Below, piece after piece: positions 33,601 to 36,800 of a DNA stretch of 64,000 bases. Numbering within the stretch: position 1 is the first letter of the stretch; each line of letters begins with the position of its first letter. The DNA comes from Lytechinus pictus (taxonomy: Eukaryota; Echinodermata; Echinoidea; Temnopleuroida; Toxopneustidae). The translations under genes and the position numbers were made by a program. Location: positions 9,559,001 through 9,623,000 of the forward strand of contig NW_026974140.1 in NCBI RefSeq assembly GCF_037042905.1, written 5' to 3'. The notes beneath the pieces are model-generated. The model searched no databases. It saw nothing but the letters and a program-made list of their open reading frames with translations, and had not been told where the DNA came from.

Positions 33601-34681
33601 TCTGACTGCACACACGAGAAGAGAGGTGACTAATTTCACGATAAGGGCAGGCCCACTAACTTTTTTTTTACAGATCAACTTCACTTTAAGTTCAAACTTA
33701 AAGGGGAATCCAGCCTTGGCCATAAAATGTTTTGTTGGGAAGGAGAAAAATAAATTAAATAGAATGGTGAAAGTTTGAAAGAAATCGGACAAGCAATAAG
33801 AAAGTTATAGCTGCTTTAAAATTGGGATCACTAATAGTATGTACATTTCAAATTGGCAACTGGGTAAGTAAATTATGACAAGGGGCAAGGACAACTTTCC
33901 CATAGGCCATGTACTTTATTATCAGGGATTTGTGGTTTTCTCTCAAGTACTCATTCCCCTGGGGCAGTAATCTAAATATAACCCAGGTAGTATATTGTTT
34001 AATGTCCTCATGAAAGAAAAATATAATTTGAAGTAAAACTTTTGGGAAAAATGACATTTTAGCCATAATATGTATTGGAGTACATGGAAGAGTAGTCCTT
34101 GCCTTACATCACTATGACATCCCATATGCGGCCAATTTGAAGTCTCCATGAGTATAGTGATTACTAATATTTACAACTTTTAACAATTCATAACTTTCTT
34201 GTTGTTTGTCCAATATTGTTCAAACTTTCACCTATCAACTTGTCTGATTTTTATTTTTCTTATAAAAACAAGTTTATATTTGGGTTGGATTCCCCTTTAA
34301 AGTTCAACTTCAAATTTCAACCATAAAATTCTTGCTTCCTAAGTTCCTCACACCTATTTTATGAAACAATAGATCATTCCCCCCTGAACAATAGGTGTGA
34401 CGCAAGGACTAATGCCAGTGACTTCAAATAAGGATGAGGGCTGAGCCTGAGGCCATTCATTGACATGACATGACATTGTCATTGACTTGTTCCAGATGCA
34501 TATGCGCGTCCATCATGCCCATTGAAAGAACTGTCTTGAAACTTTACGTGTGGGACTACAATAAACAGAATTGTGGAAATAAATGAACAAAAAATCAGTA
34601 TAGTGTGTCGTACAAACAATCTATTTATCGGTGAAGTATCATAAGTCTATAAAGTTTTATTACCTTATATGAAAAATTCAT
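478..34681 (-). CDS. PWP2: PWP2 gene (periodic tryptophan protein 2, SSU processome WD40 protein), 16 exons, 3' end outside window
   Basis: Coding exons on the minus strand, in transcript order: 34681-34664, 30884-30772, 28777-28683, 26869-26770, 22359-22213, 21536-21401, 18586-18384, 17046-16903, 16558-16351, 15163-15015, 12959-12812, 12243-12093, 11665-11485, 10532-10385, 1618-1441, 696-478. All introns are GT-AG, phases agree, and the join is 2338 nt (about 779 aa). The product aligns by eye with PWP2 from the N-terminus (MNFSYK-FSNLLG) through two WD40 propellers (about residues 1-270 and 300-690), separated by a charged linker, to the start of the Utp12-type C-terminal domain (about 740 on). 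Known family role: UTP-B subcomplex of the U3 snoRNP/SSU processome, nucleolar pre-18S rRNA processing. The family is about 900-920 aa, so roughly 130 residues lie beyond the left edge. Start and splice sites are my manual calls, untested by transcripts. Confidence 0.93.
1441..1618 (-). CDS. PWP2: PWP2 exon 15
   Basis: Encodes residues 648-707: EFLSRRNMTDFGNAALIDMN, LSLPGVTKGDMSSRSFRPEV and VRFSATG, matching EFLNRRKMTEFGNLALID...PLPGVRKGDMSSRHFKPEI...RFSPTG, closing the second propeller. Acceptor TACTAG|GAG. The donor is ACTG|GTAGGT; this cut, rather than the GT four bases downstream, keeps the frame with exon 16. Confidence 0.95.
1733..1860 (-). mobile_element. LINE 3'-end fragment with TTGAA tail
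   Basis: On the minus strand the sequence ends CATAATAAACCGAATTGAAT and continues as (TTGAA)n, the tail style of CR1/L2-type LINEs. The upstream AT-rich segment has no readable ORF. PWP2 intron 14. Confidence 0.35.
2283..2581 (-). mobile_element. tRNA-derived SINE a
   Basis: On the minus strand: GGGGCGTCGTGGTCTAGTGG (A box), AGACTCCCGTCTTTCAATCT, B-box-like GGTTTGATTCC, then GAAATTTATCCACATTGTGC, CAACCCAGGTGAGGCAAATG and a terminal AATAAT-type tail. Shares its body with SINEs c, d and e. PWP2 intron 14. Confidence 0.75.
2860..3345. repeat. Purine-rich (A/G) tract
   Basis: Plus strand is almost entirely A and G with two near-identical AAAAATGACAAACAAAAAGG units at about 3190 and 3213. On the other strand it gives Phe/Leu/Ser-rich spurious ORFs (167, 69 and 61 codons). 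Confidence 0.75.
4045..4585. repeat. (ATC/TCA)n trinucleotide microsatellite tract
   Basis: About 540 bp dominated by CAT/ATC triplets with interruptions (for example CATCATCATCATCATCACTA). On the minus strand it yields a 138-codon Asp-rich frame and a Met/Val-rich frame; both are low-complexity artefacts in PWP2 intron 14. Confidence 0.9.
4600..6230. other. PWP2 intron 14, mostly unassigned
   Basis: AT-rich intron sequence with one short palindrome (5445-5590). The plus-strand ORFs of 64-91 codons have no recognisable motifs and no splice context. I see nothing else supportable. Confidence 0.5.
6234..6534. mobile_element. CCCGTATTCTGA MITE, copy 1
   Basis: GGCCCGTATTCTGAACTCGG left and CTGACTTCAGAATACGGGCC right. 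Internal GCCAATTGGAGTGCAAATTC and TTTTTCGCTTCCCATAATTT are shared with the copy at 24149-24470. 301 bp. Confidence 0.75.
6688..6830. repeat. TTTCATAAAATTTGTTAT palindrome, copy 1
   Basis: CTGTTTCATAAAATTTGTTA left, ATAACAACTCTTCATGAAAC right. Core AGCTACTAAAATCATTCAAT followed by TTGATTGGCTGATA. Matches 10828-10970 closely. Confidence 0.5.
7071..7648. mobile_element. Foldback with AGTCCACCC ends (PWP2 intron 14)
   Basis: TTAAGTCCACCCAGGAAAAA left and TTTTTGTTGGGGTGGACTTG right. Subterminal TAACACTGAAAATTTCATCA is mirrored by TGATGAAATTTTCAGTGTTA at 7569-7588. TTAA is kept at the left only. About 580 bp. A partial relative lies near 21890-21990. Confidence 0.6.
7845..8440. repeat. Dispersed repeat X, copy 1
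   Basis: Shares with 9600-10135, in the same order, CTTGGCC...ATCA-GATGAAA, TTTCTAAATTTCTTATGTAT, TGAAATTAATTGA...AGTAAAAG, ATACATGTA...TGAATTTT and ATTGGATTTGTACAC...TTGAGCAATTTT. No coding potential. Confidence 0.6.
8630..8809 (-). mobile_element. SINE with 7SL/Alu-like head and ATAC tail
   Basis: Read on the minus strand it begins GGGCGTTGTGGCGTGCGCCT, then GTAATCCAAGCTG, a B-box-like GGTTCGAGCCCTGG about 50 bp on, and a body ending in a (TACA)n tail at 8630-8650. The first 33 bases resemble the 5' (Alu) domain of SRP RNA and mammalian Alu heads; a tRNA-derived head that converged on this string is the alternative. It lies in PWP2 intron 14. Confidence 0.5.
9219..9410. mobile_element. Foldback with TTAGGG-like core, copy 2 (PWP2 intron 14)
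   Basis: Left CAACATTTGGTCCTGCGAGA, right AATTGTCGCCAGAGCATATG, core 9275-9345 with TAGGGTTAAGG, ATAGGGTTTTATGTTAGG and AGGGTTGAAG. Same architecture as 23518-23717, more diverged at the left end. Confidence 0.55.
9600..10135. repeat. Dispersed repeat X, copy 2
   Basis: Direct repeat of 7845-8440 about 1.7 kb away in PWP2 intron 14, diverged with many substitutions and small indels. The flanks also hold a paired GAGGGGGTAAT...GCCTCAGTG motif at 8839-8900 and 9139-9195, so a larger segment may have been duplicated. Confidence 0.6.
10385..10532 (-). CDS. PWP2: PWP2 exon 14
   Basis: Encodes residues 598-647: SFTTLCYSADGCYILAAGRS, KHICIYHIQEQLLVKKFEIS and CNMSLDGME, matching AFTALCYSADG...FVCIYHVREQILMKRFEISCNLSLDAME. 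Acceptor TTACAG|G, donor ATGGAG|GTGAGT, phase 0. No ATG-led ORF covers it, so ORF lists miss this exon. Intron 14 (1619-10384) is the largest at 8.8 kb. Confidence 0.95.
10828..10970. repeat. TTTCATGAAACTTGTTAT palindrome, copy 2
   Basis: CATTTCATGAAACTTGTTAT left, CAGGTCTTCATGAAACAGGA right, core AGCTACTGAAGTCTTTCAAT. Same family as 6688-6830. Confidence 0.5.
11026..11157. repeat. Short TTTCATGAA-type palindrome, second copy
   Basis: GTGTTTCATGAAAGGACTTG left, GTTGATGAAACACATTCC right, with core AGTCAATCAAAATCAAGGAA. Same plan as 269-425. It sits in PWP2 intron 13 beside another such element at 10828-10970. Confidence 0.5.
11169..11471. mobile_element. CCCGTATTCTGA MITE, decayed copy 3 (PWP2 intron 13)
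   Basis: Right end AAAAATACGGGCC and left end GGTTTGTATTCTCAAATCCA, with GGTCCAACTCTG and AGACCAGAGTT paired inward. Divergent from the other two copies but the same plan and length, about 300 bp. Confidence 0.55.
11485..11665 (-). CDS. PWP2: PWP2 exon 13
   Basis: Encodes residues 538-598: MCVAVSPSGEQLAVATLDYQ, ITFWDIQNAVQTGSIEGKQD, then a basic/acidic tail with GRRRDD. It matches PDGAELAVATLNSQITFWDPENAVQTGSIEGRHDL, the family-specific insert before the last blades. Acceptor TTGAAG|GC, donor GCAAA|GTAAAT. Confidence 0.96.
12093..12243 (-). CDS. PWP2: PWP2 exon 12
   Basis: Encodes residues 488-538: VLSGHEAPVSGLSFGPSG, then LASSSWDKTVRLWDIF and a TLRLSSDG end, a textbook WD40 blade (GH...WD) matching LSGHEGPISGL...SASWDKTVRLWD of PWP2. 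Acceptor TCGTCAG|G, donor GATG|GTAAGT. Confidence 0.97.
12311..12539. mobile_element. Tc1/mariner-type MITE with TA duplication (PWP2 intron 11)
   Basis: CAGTGGTGCAAAAAGTTAGT at the left, ACTAACTTTTTAGCATCACTG at the right, each flanked by TA (12309-12310 and 12540-12541). TIR about 27 bp with one small indel, length 229 bp, no ORF. CAGT ends with TA target sites are characteristic of the Tc1/mariner superfamily. Confidence 0.8.
12812..12959 (-). CDS. PWP2: PWP2 exon 11
   Basis: Encodes residues 438-487: YRNFRTLTSPQPVQFSCLAL, then DSSGEIVCAAGQDVFEIFMW and SMQTGRLLE, matching YRNFRTFTSPRPTQFSCVAVD...FEIFVWSMQTGRLLD. Acceptor TTGCAG|G, donor GAG|GTCAGT, phase 0. Confidence 0.97.
13005..13622. 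mobile_element. TIR element with internal minisatellite, copy A (PWP2 intron 10)
   Basis: A perfect 13-bp terminal inverted repeat, GTCTCACCTGCAT at 13005-13017 and ATGCAGGTGAGAC at 13610-13622. Inside are about two units of a 160-190 bp repeat (each with ATGACCTTTGACCTTG, TCATGTGACCTGAAACTC, AGGATGTTCAGT), then a GCC/GTC-rich tract (13544-13580). Length 618 bp, no transposase. Similarity to copy B begins about 23 bp outside the left TIR. Confidence 0.7.
13975..14923. mobile_element. TIR element with internal minisatellite, copy B (PWP2 intron 10)
   Basis: Same 13-bp TIRs as copy A (13975-13987 and 14911-14923), near-identical ends and GCC tract, but with two extra internal repeat units: 949 versus 618 bp, a 331-bp difference. 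The unit anchor GACCTTTGACC starts at 14168, 14330, 14493 and 14685. It lies about 350 bp from copy A in the same orientation. Confidence 0.7.
15015..15163 (-). CDS. PWP2: PWP2 exon 10
   Basis: Encodes residues 389-438: VKIWNLSSGFCFVTFSEHSG, then VSASLDGTVRAFDLHR, a complete WD40 blade matching VKVWNTLSGFCFVTFTEHSSG...SSMDGTVRAFDLHRYRNFR. Acceptor TGTAG|GTG, donor CACAG|GTAAGT. Intron 10 (12960-15014) holds two copies of a TIR element with internal minisatellite. Confidence 0.97.
15619..16267. mobile_element. Related foldback split by a dispersed direct repeat (PWP2 intron 9)
   Basis: Ends GGCCTGTATTTTCAAAAGAG (15619) and CTTCTTTTGAGGATACAGGCC (to 16267) are inverted and resemble the 17178-17600 element, including ACAAACCATGGTTTATGCAG. 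The centre (about 15800-16185) holds two direct units of about 175 bp with ATGACCTTTGACCCCATCAT and ATTACCCAAGGAT, apparently a nested insertion. Confidence 0.5.
16351..16558 (-). CDS. PWP2: PWP2 exon 9
   Basis: Encodes residues 319-388: ISEQRVASVVFN, GDWIAFGCLGLGQLLVWEWQ, SESYVLKQQGHFNNM and a GH...DG WD40 blade. Very close to the family signature GDWIAFGC...LLVWEWQSESYVLKQQGHFN. Acceptor TTTGCAG|T, donor GGAAAG|GTAAGG. Confidence 0.97.
16630..16725. repeat. Small hairpin in PWP2 intron 8
   Basis: GCTTCACAGTACACCA left and GTGTACTGTGAAAC right, about 95 bp apart at their outer ends. It makes up much of this 344-bp intron. Confidence 0.45.
16903..17046 (-). CDS. PWP2: PWP2 exon 8
   Basis: Encodes residues 271-319: HFYNKSGDFDDLTCADYHKK, then AGFASGVFHLHEMPDYNLIH, matching FFNKEGDFNNLTAAAFHKK...GFASGIFHLHELPEFNLIH, and opens the second propeller. 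Acceptor TTGCAG|G, donor CTCAG|GTATTA. Confidence 0.96.
17178..17600. mobile_element. Large foldback element (PWP2 intron 7)
   Basis: Two arms of about 200 bp are near-perfect inverted copies around a short centre near 17390. Left arm begins GGCCTGAATTCTCAAAGGTGG; right arm ends CCACCTTTGTGAATTTGGGCC. Each arm carries AACCCATGGTTTATGCAGAT and GCGCCAAATTGACGCCTGTT. Overlapping ORFs of 78 and 100 codons here are by-products of the palindrome. Confidence 0.75.
18384..18586 (-). CDS. PWP2: PWP2 exon 7 (charged inter-propeller linker)
   Basis: Encodes residues 204-271. It starts LYTMSRRADLIVWECD, a WD40 blade end, then a non-conserved linker with a basic cluster (PRKKKGRRK), an acidic run (TEEEEDEIE) and a second basic stretch (KQKQRENKIKYRRTAK). 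Vertebrate PWP2 has an acidic linker here, and KYSRLAKYFFNK aligns with the exon 7/8 junction. The basic cluster could serve nuclear or nucleolar targeting or RNA contact (inference). Confidence 0.93.
18709..18866. repeat. GTTACCAT palindrome with CCAATCA core (PWP2 intron 6)
   Basis: CATTGCATGAAATTTACCAT left, GGTAACTTTTATGCAACAGG right. Several GGTAAC/GTTACC inverted pairs and the core AGCCAATCAAAATCAAGGAT. A further relative follows at 18912-19055 (core AGCCAATCAGATGCAAGGAT), and another at 5445-5590. Confidence 0.5.
19510..20935. mobile_element. Higher-order repeat element with AGCTCATC ends (PWP2 intron 6)
   Basis: Starts near GGAGCTCATCGGG and ends GCGCCGGATGAGCT, a short imperfect inverted repeat. 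The interior is an array of about 140-170 bp units in two forms: A, with GAACCTCATGAAGCTCTACC (at about 19731, 20028, 20180, 20482, 20652), and B, with GAATCCCCCACC and GCTATCATATAAAGCA (at about 19870, 20323, 20791). The order A-B-A-A-B-A-A-B gives a three-unit higher period of about 460 bp. It ends in a GACGGACGACAG-type tract. No coding frame. Confidence 0.6.
21401..21536 (-). CDS. PWP2: PWP2 exon 6
   Basis: Encodes residues 158-203: AFAVGSKDMNTRVFAV, then YSLAGHKDCIVACFF and ELNSLD, one of the most conserved PWP2 stretches (VGSKDMSTWVF...GGHKDAIVACFFESNSLD). Acceptor AAACAG|A, donor CTTGAT|GTATCC, phase 0 into exon 7. Confidence 0.95.
22213..22359 (-). CDS. PWP2: PWP2 exon 5
   Basis: Encodes residues 109-158: KLAVTKENVALVY, REFNPLMLHRTYYG and AYDETTCIDWTSDSK, closely matching the VVTKGNIAQMY...TYFGPYDETTCIDWTDDS block of PWP2. 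The longest ATG-started open frame over this interval is in a different frame; the exon itself has no internal ATG-led ORF of note. Acceptor AATGCAG|G, donor CCAA|GTATGC. Confidence 0.92.
22554..22790 (+). mobile_element. tRNA-derived SINE b
   Basis: TGTTGTGGCTCTGTGGATAA (A-box region), GGGGTTCAAACCCCACCGCA (B box), GTCCTTTGGCAAGGCGTTTA, AATGGGTACCCAGTAGGAAG and a GCTAAAGCCAGGGTAATAGT end. Related to, but distinct in body from, SINEs c-e. PWP2 intron 4. Confidence 0.7.
23518..23717. mobile_element. Foldback with TTAGGG-like core, copy 1 (PWP2 intron 4)
   Basis: Ends CGACATCTGCTCCGGCGACA and TGTCGGCAGAGCAAATGTCA are inverted. The core from 23565 to 23660 is full of GTTAGGGTT/GTTTAGGGTT variants. 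A second copy is at 9219-9410. The G-rich core is telomere-like in sequence but dispersed and degenerate. Confidence 0.6.
24149..24470. mobile_element. CCCGTATTCTGA MITE, copy 2 (PWP2 intron 4)
   Basis: GGCCCGTATTCTGAAGTCAG left and CGAGTTCAGAATACGGGCC right, with CTCTGGTCTAA and TTAGACCACGGTCTAA paired inward. Same family as 6234-6534; a more decayed relative lies at 11169-11471. Confidence 0.75.
24475..24660 (+). pseudogene. Possible decayed LINE RT C-terminus
   Basis: Frames here read CAGRLLKR...STEFHLKM then YFKTYLLDH, reminiscent of the WN-LP...F-KLKTYLF end of CR1-type LINE proteins, with stops. Only a weak resemblance. PWP2 intron 4. Confidence 0.22.
25690..25835. repeat. AAAT/GATA/AATC microsatellite cluster
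   Basis: Runs of AAATAAATAAAT, GATAGATAGATA, AATAATAAT and CAATCAATCA in succession within PWP2 intron 4. Confidence 0.8.
26770..26869 (-). CDS. PWP2: PWP2 exon 4
   Basis: Encodes residues 76-109: GGALLCSLISKTVLHHFSF followed by VKYSPDGK, matching the LLVSLVCRSVLHHFHF...SPDG segment of the family. Acceptor CTTAAG|GT, donor GGAAA|GTGAGT. The 4.4 kb intron to exon 5 carries a tRNA-like SINE, a TTAGGG-containing foldback and a CCCGTATTC MITE. Confidence 0.92.
27942..28225 (+). mobile_element. tRNA-derived SINE c
   Basis: GAGGCCCAGTGGATTGGTCT, B box GGGTTCGAATCCCAGCCATG, then CAGCAAGAAATTTATCCACA, AACCCAGGTGAGGTGAATGG, and the 3' end GGCGCTAAATAAATGCC-TATTATTATTATT. PWP2 intron 3, opposite to the gene. 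Confidence 0.78.
28683..28777 (-). CDS. PWP2: PWP2 exon 3
   Basis: Encodes residues 44-76 with SKSETFAIESRLNIVCVAL and SPDGFSAVFVDEG, matching the NKSDT...VGLSPDG...VDEGG segment of PWP2. Acceptor TGACAG|T, donor GATGAAG|GTTTGT (weak at the +3 to +5 positions). Ends with one base carried into exon 4. Confidence 0.92.
29233..29613. mobile_element. TACCCCTTTCA-ended MITE (PWP2 intron 2)
   Basis: TACCCCTTTCATAAACCCAA left and GGGTTTTTGAAAGGGGTA right. Inside, repeated ATGCGGATAATT-like motifs appear in both orientations. Flanked by TTAA on the left and TCAA on the right, i.e. one substitution from a TTAA duplication. 381 bp, GC-richer than its surroundings. Confidence 0.65.
29875..30420. repeat. 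Dispersed repeat with CCCTAAATGACCTTTGAC units (PWP2 intron 2)
   Basis: Contains GTTCATTGACCCTAAATGAC, CCTTTGACATTAATCATATG and ATGACCTGCAACTCATGCA, the same unit found inside the intron 10 TIR elements, here diverged and without recognisable TIRs. Confidence 0.5.
30772..30884 (-). CDS. PWP2: PWP2 exon 2
   Basis: Encodes residues 7-44, first blades of propeller 1. It shows FSNLLGCVYRCGNLAF and SPVGNRVTRFDLK, both close to the conserved PWP2 N-terminal region. Acceptor TTTCAG before TTTTCT, donor AAGAA|GTAAGC; leaves two bases (AA) for exon 3. Confidence 0.93.
31052..31657. mobile_element. TTAA-flanked foldback 1 (PWP2 intron 1)
   Basis: Left TTAAAGGGGAAGTTTACCCT; the right end reads CAGGGTGAACTTAG...CTTTAA. 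The inverted termini match with a small insertion, and TTAA is at both edges. About 600 bp, no ORF. Confidence 0.5.
31825..32424. mobile_element. TTAA-flanked foldback 2 (PWP2 intron 1)
   Basis: TTAAAGGAGAATGAAACCTT at the left and AAGGTTTCATTCCCCTTTAA at the right are mirror ends, with TTAA on both sides. Inverted internal segments include AAATTGGCAATGCGACAAGG against its complement at 32251-32270. A perfect 600-bp palindromic design with a unique centre, no ORF. Confidence 0.7.
32922..33215. mobile_element. TTAA-flanked foldback 3 (PWP2 intron 1)
   Basis: Left TTAATCGGGTCAAGATCACA, right GTGTGATCTTCATCTTGACC-CGATTAA. The inverted ends differ only by a 6-bp insertion. Central CACGTGGGAAGTGTGACCTT repeats terminal motifs. 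About 294 bp; the two 89-codon ORFs on opposite strands are palindrome artefacts. Confidence 0.65.
33698..34300. mobile_element. TTAA-flanked foldback 4 (PWP2 intron 1)
   Basis: TTAAAGGGGAATCCAGCC on the left, GGTTGGATTCCCCTTTAA on the right, 603 bp. Arms share AGAAAGTTATAG-type and CAAATTGGC-type motifs with foldback 2, so these are related families. No transposase. Confidence 0.7.
34664..34681 (-). CDS. PWP2: PWP2 exon 1 (start codon)
   Basis: Eighteen coding bases, ATG at 34681-34679 then NFSYK, followed by donor AAG|GTAATA. It joins in phase 0 to exon 2 (FSNLLG), reproducing the conserved N-terminus of PWP2 (MKFAYRFSNLLG in vertebrates). This 6-residue exon was found by searching for that motif upstream of exon 2. 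The 5' UTR should extend toward about 34.8 kb. Intron 1 (30885-34663) is 3.8 kb and packed with inverted repeats. Confidence 0.82.
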
Positions 34682-34774
34682 ATTAATGACCTCCAGGCAC
34701 CGGAAAAAATGTCATAGACGACCTTCAATGTACGATAGTCGATAGTAAACAAGGATTTTTCTCATGCCTGTACA

Positions 34775-34780
34775 CACGTG
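34775..34780. promoter_or_regulatory. CACGTG E-box in PWP2 5' region
   Basis: A perfect CACGTG lies 94 bp upstream of the PWP2 start codon, within the context ACACACGTGTTT. Myc/Max and related bHLH-ZIP factors bind CACGTG, and Myc is well known to drive ribosome-biogenesis genes. Functional assignment is inference; one 6-mer can occur by chance, and the transcription start is not visible. Confidence 0.4.
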
Positions 34781-34909
34781 TTTGCAAATTTATTTCGTAG
34801 GATAGGGGAGCTGTGTAATTATTCCTCGTCATAGAGAAAAAAAAACTAAATACATGTAACGCAATATTATCTCTATTTTGAACATATCTCTATGATTTTG
34901 AATCACAAC

Positions 34910-35104
34910 CACTAGCGTACCTACAGGGGGGGGGGCAGAGGGGGCAGACTGCCCCCCTGACGAGTCACAACCCATGCAATTAAAGGACATATCCCTGCCC
35001 CCCCCCCCTGACGAGTCTTGAAGACCTTTTTTTTTTTGCTTTTCAAATTTTTTGGCGGACGAATTTGCCCCCCCTGTGGATGATCCTAGGTACGTACGCC
35101 ACTG
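34910..35104. mobile_element. G/C-run foldback MITE (GTGGCGTACGTA ends)
   Basis: Left end CACTAGCGTACCTACAGG followed by long G runs; right end with C runs then CCTAGGTACGTACGCCACT, roughly the reverse complement of the left. About 195 bp, no ORF. This type (inverted G-run ends beginning AGTGGCGTA) recurs in the window, for example at 43684-43923. Confidence 0.5.
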
Positions 35105-35310
35105 ATCACAACTATCATGGGCCGCGGAAGCGGGGGGCTGCATGGGAGGATGACGGGCTTCAGCCCCGGCCCCCCCCCCCCACTTTTTTCCAAAACCATG
35201 TACAAAACCGTAAAAATGACCATATGATTGTGATTTTTTGCCTGGTCAACCCGGCCCCCACTTTTGACTCAGCCCCCCAATTTGAAAACCGTTCCGCAGC
35301 CCCTGTATAG
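35105..35310. mobile_element. GGGCCGCGGAA-ended MITE, copy 1
   Basis: Begins GGGCCGCGGAAGCGGGG at 35119 and ends near CCGTTCCGCAGCCCCTG, with internal C runs and a shared core that includes TTTTTTCCAAAACC. An inverted second copy lies at 44722-44892. Nonautonomous and directly adjacent to the LINE. Confidence 0.6.
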
Positions 35311-35312
35311 CA

Positions 35313-36800
35313 ATGTCGAACTCTAAATTGAGGGATTGTGTGTCAAATAATAATTGTATAAATGATAAACATTTTTCATGTATACATATAAACTGTCGAA
35401 GTCTTTCTAAGAACCATGAGAATTTGATTTCATTCTTAAGCAGTTTAGATATCAAACCTACAATCATAGGCCTAACAGAGACTTGGATTTCCGAATCCAC
35501 ACCAAGTGCAATATTTAATATCGATGACTATAAATTTGTTGGTTTAGAACGTAAGAATAAAAGAGGTGGAGGAGTTGGTTTTTACATTCGTAATGATGTT
35601 GAATACTCCCATGTAACAGAGTTTGATATCAATGAATGCCACGTAGAAGGTATATTCTTGGAATTGAAACTTTGTAATAATTCTATATATGTCGCATCTA
35701 TTTACAGACCACCTGGTCAGCCCATTGGTTTATTTGTTAATTCATTATGTGCAATACTGGATAAAATAAATATATCTTGTAAAAAACTGTATTTACTAGG
35801 GGATTATAATATCGACTTGTTAAAAGTGAATAGGAATTATGAGGTTAATATTTTTTTAGACACTTTGATATCTTATTCCCTGAACACTTTAATTCGTTAT
35901 CCAACCAGAGTCACTGATCACTCTGCGACTCTGTTGGATAACATCTTCACCAATGACGAAAGTGTTTTTTTGTCAGGTGCATTGTTTTCAGACATAAGTG
36001 ATCACTTTCCTGTTTTTTGTTTAAGTAACACCATTCTTAACTGTAATAAAAATAATAATATATCTGGGAAGCGGCGTAACATCACAGATCAAAACATTGC
36101 TAAATTCATTCTTGAATTAAATAAAGTTGTTTGGAATGTTGATCATGAAGATCCTAATAAGTCTTATGATAAGTTTTTAGACAAATTTTTACATGCATAC
36201 AATGTATGCTTTCCATATTCCTCTTTTTCCATAACCAATAAGAATAGGAGCTATAAGCCATGGATGACAAAAGAAATACAAAAGTTAACTAAAAGAAAAT
36301 GTAAGATGTATAAGAAATTTATTAAGAATCCATCTGAATATAGGAAATGTGTTTATAAGAAATCAAGAAATAAACTCACAAATTTAATTAAAAAAACAAA
36401 AAAAGAATATTTTCGATTACAGTTCCAAAATGCCTCTGGTGATATGAAACAAACATGGAAAGTGATTAACAAAACACTTGGTCGTTCTCAAAAGAAAACT
36501 GGTCTTGATAAAATTACATACCAGGATCAGGTCTTAACAGATAATAAAGTGATATGTAATACAATAAACAAATACTTTGTTAACATTGGTCCGAAGTTAC
36601 ATTCTGAATTTACATCTAATATAAATACTCAATCTGATTTATTAAAGTATATTACTAAAAACGACAAATCTTTATTTTTGTCCCCAATAACTCCTAAAGA
36701 AATATTGGATATTGTAACTGGTTTTAAAAATAATGTCAGTGCTGGTTTTGATGGTATTGATGTCAAGGTTGTAAAGAAGTCAATACATGTAAATTGCTAA
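35313..36800 (+). pseudogene. LINE endonuclease and RT N-terminal part (frame 1)
   Basis: 495 codons. The APE/exonuclease-phosphatase endonuclease motifs appear in order: NCRSLSKN near residue 27, LTETWIS (catalytic Glu) near 55, GVGFYIRND near 87, SIYRPPGQ near 130, GDYNIDLL near 163 and SDHFPVF near 230. A basic linker follows, then the beginning of the RT region (SPITPKEI...NVSAGFDGIDVKVVKKS). The frame ends at 36800 through a one-base slip relative to the downstream RT frame. The ORF is otherwise clean, which suggests a recently active copy. Confidence 0.85.
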
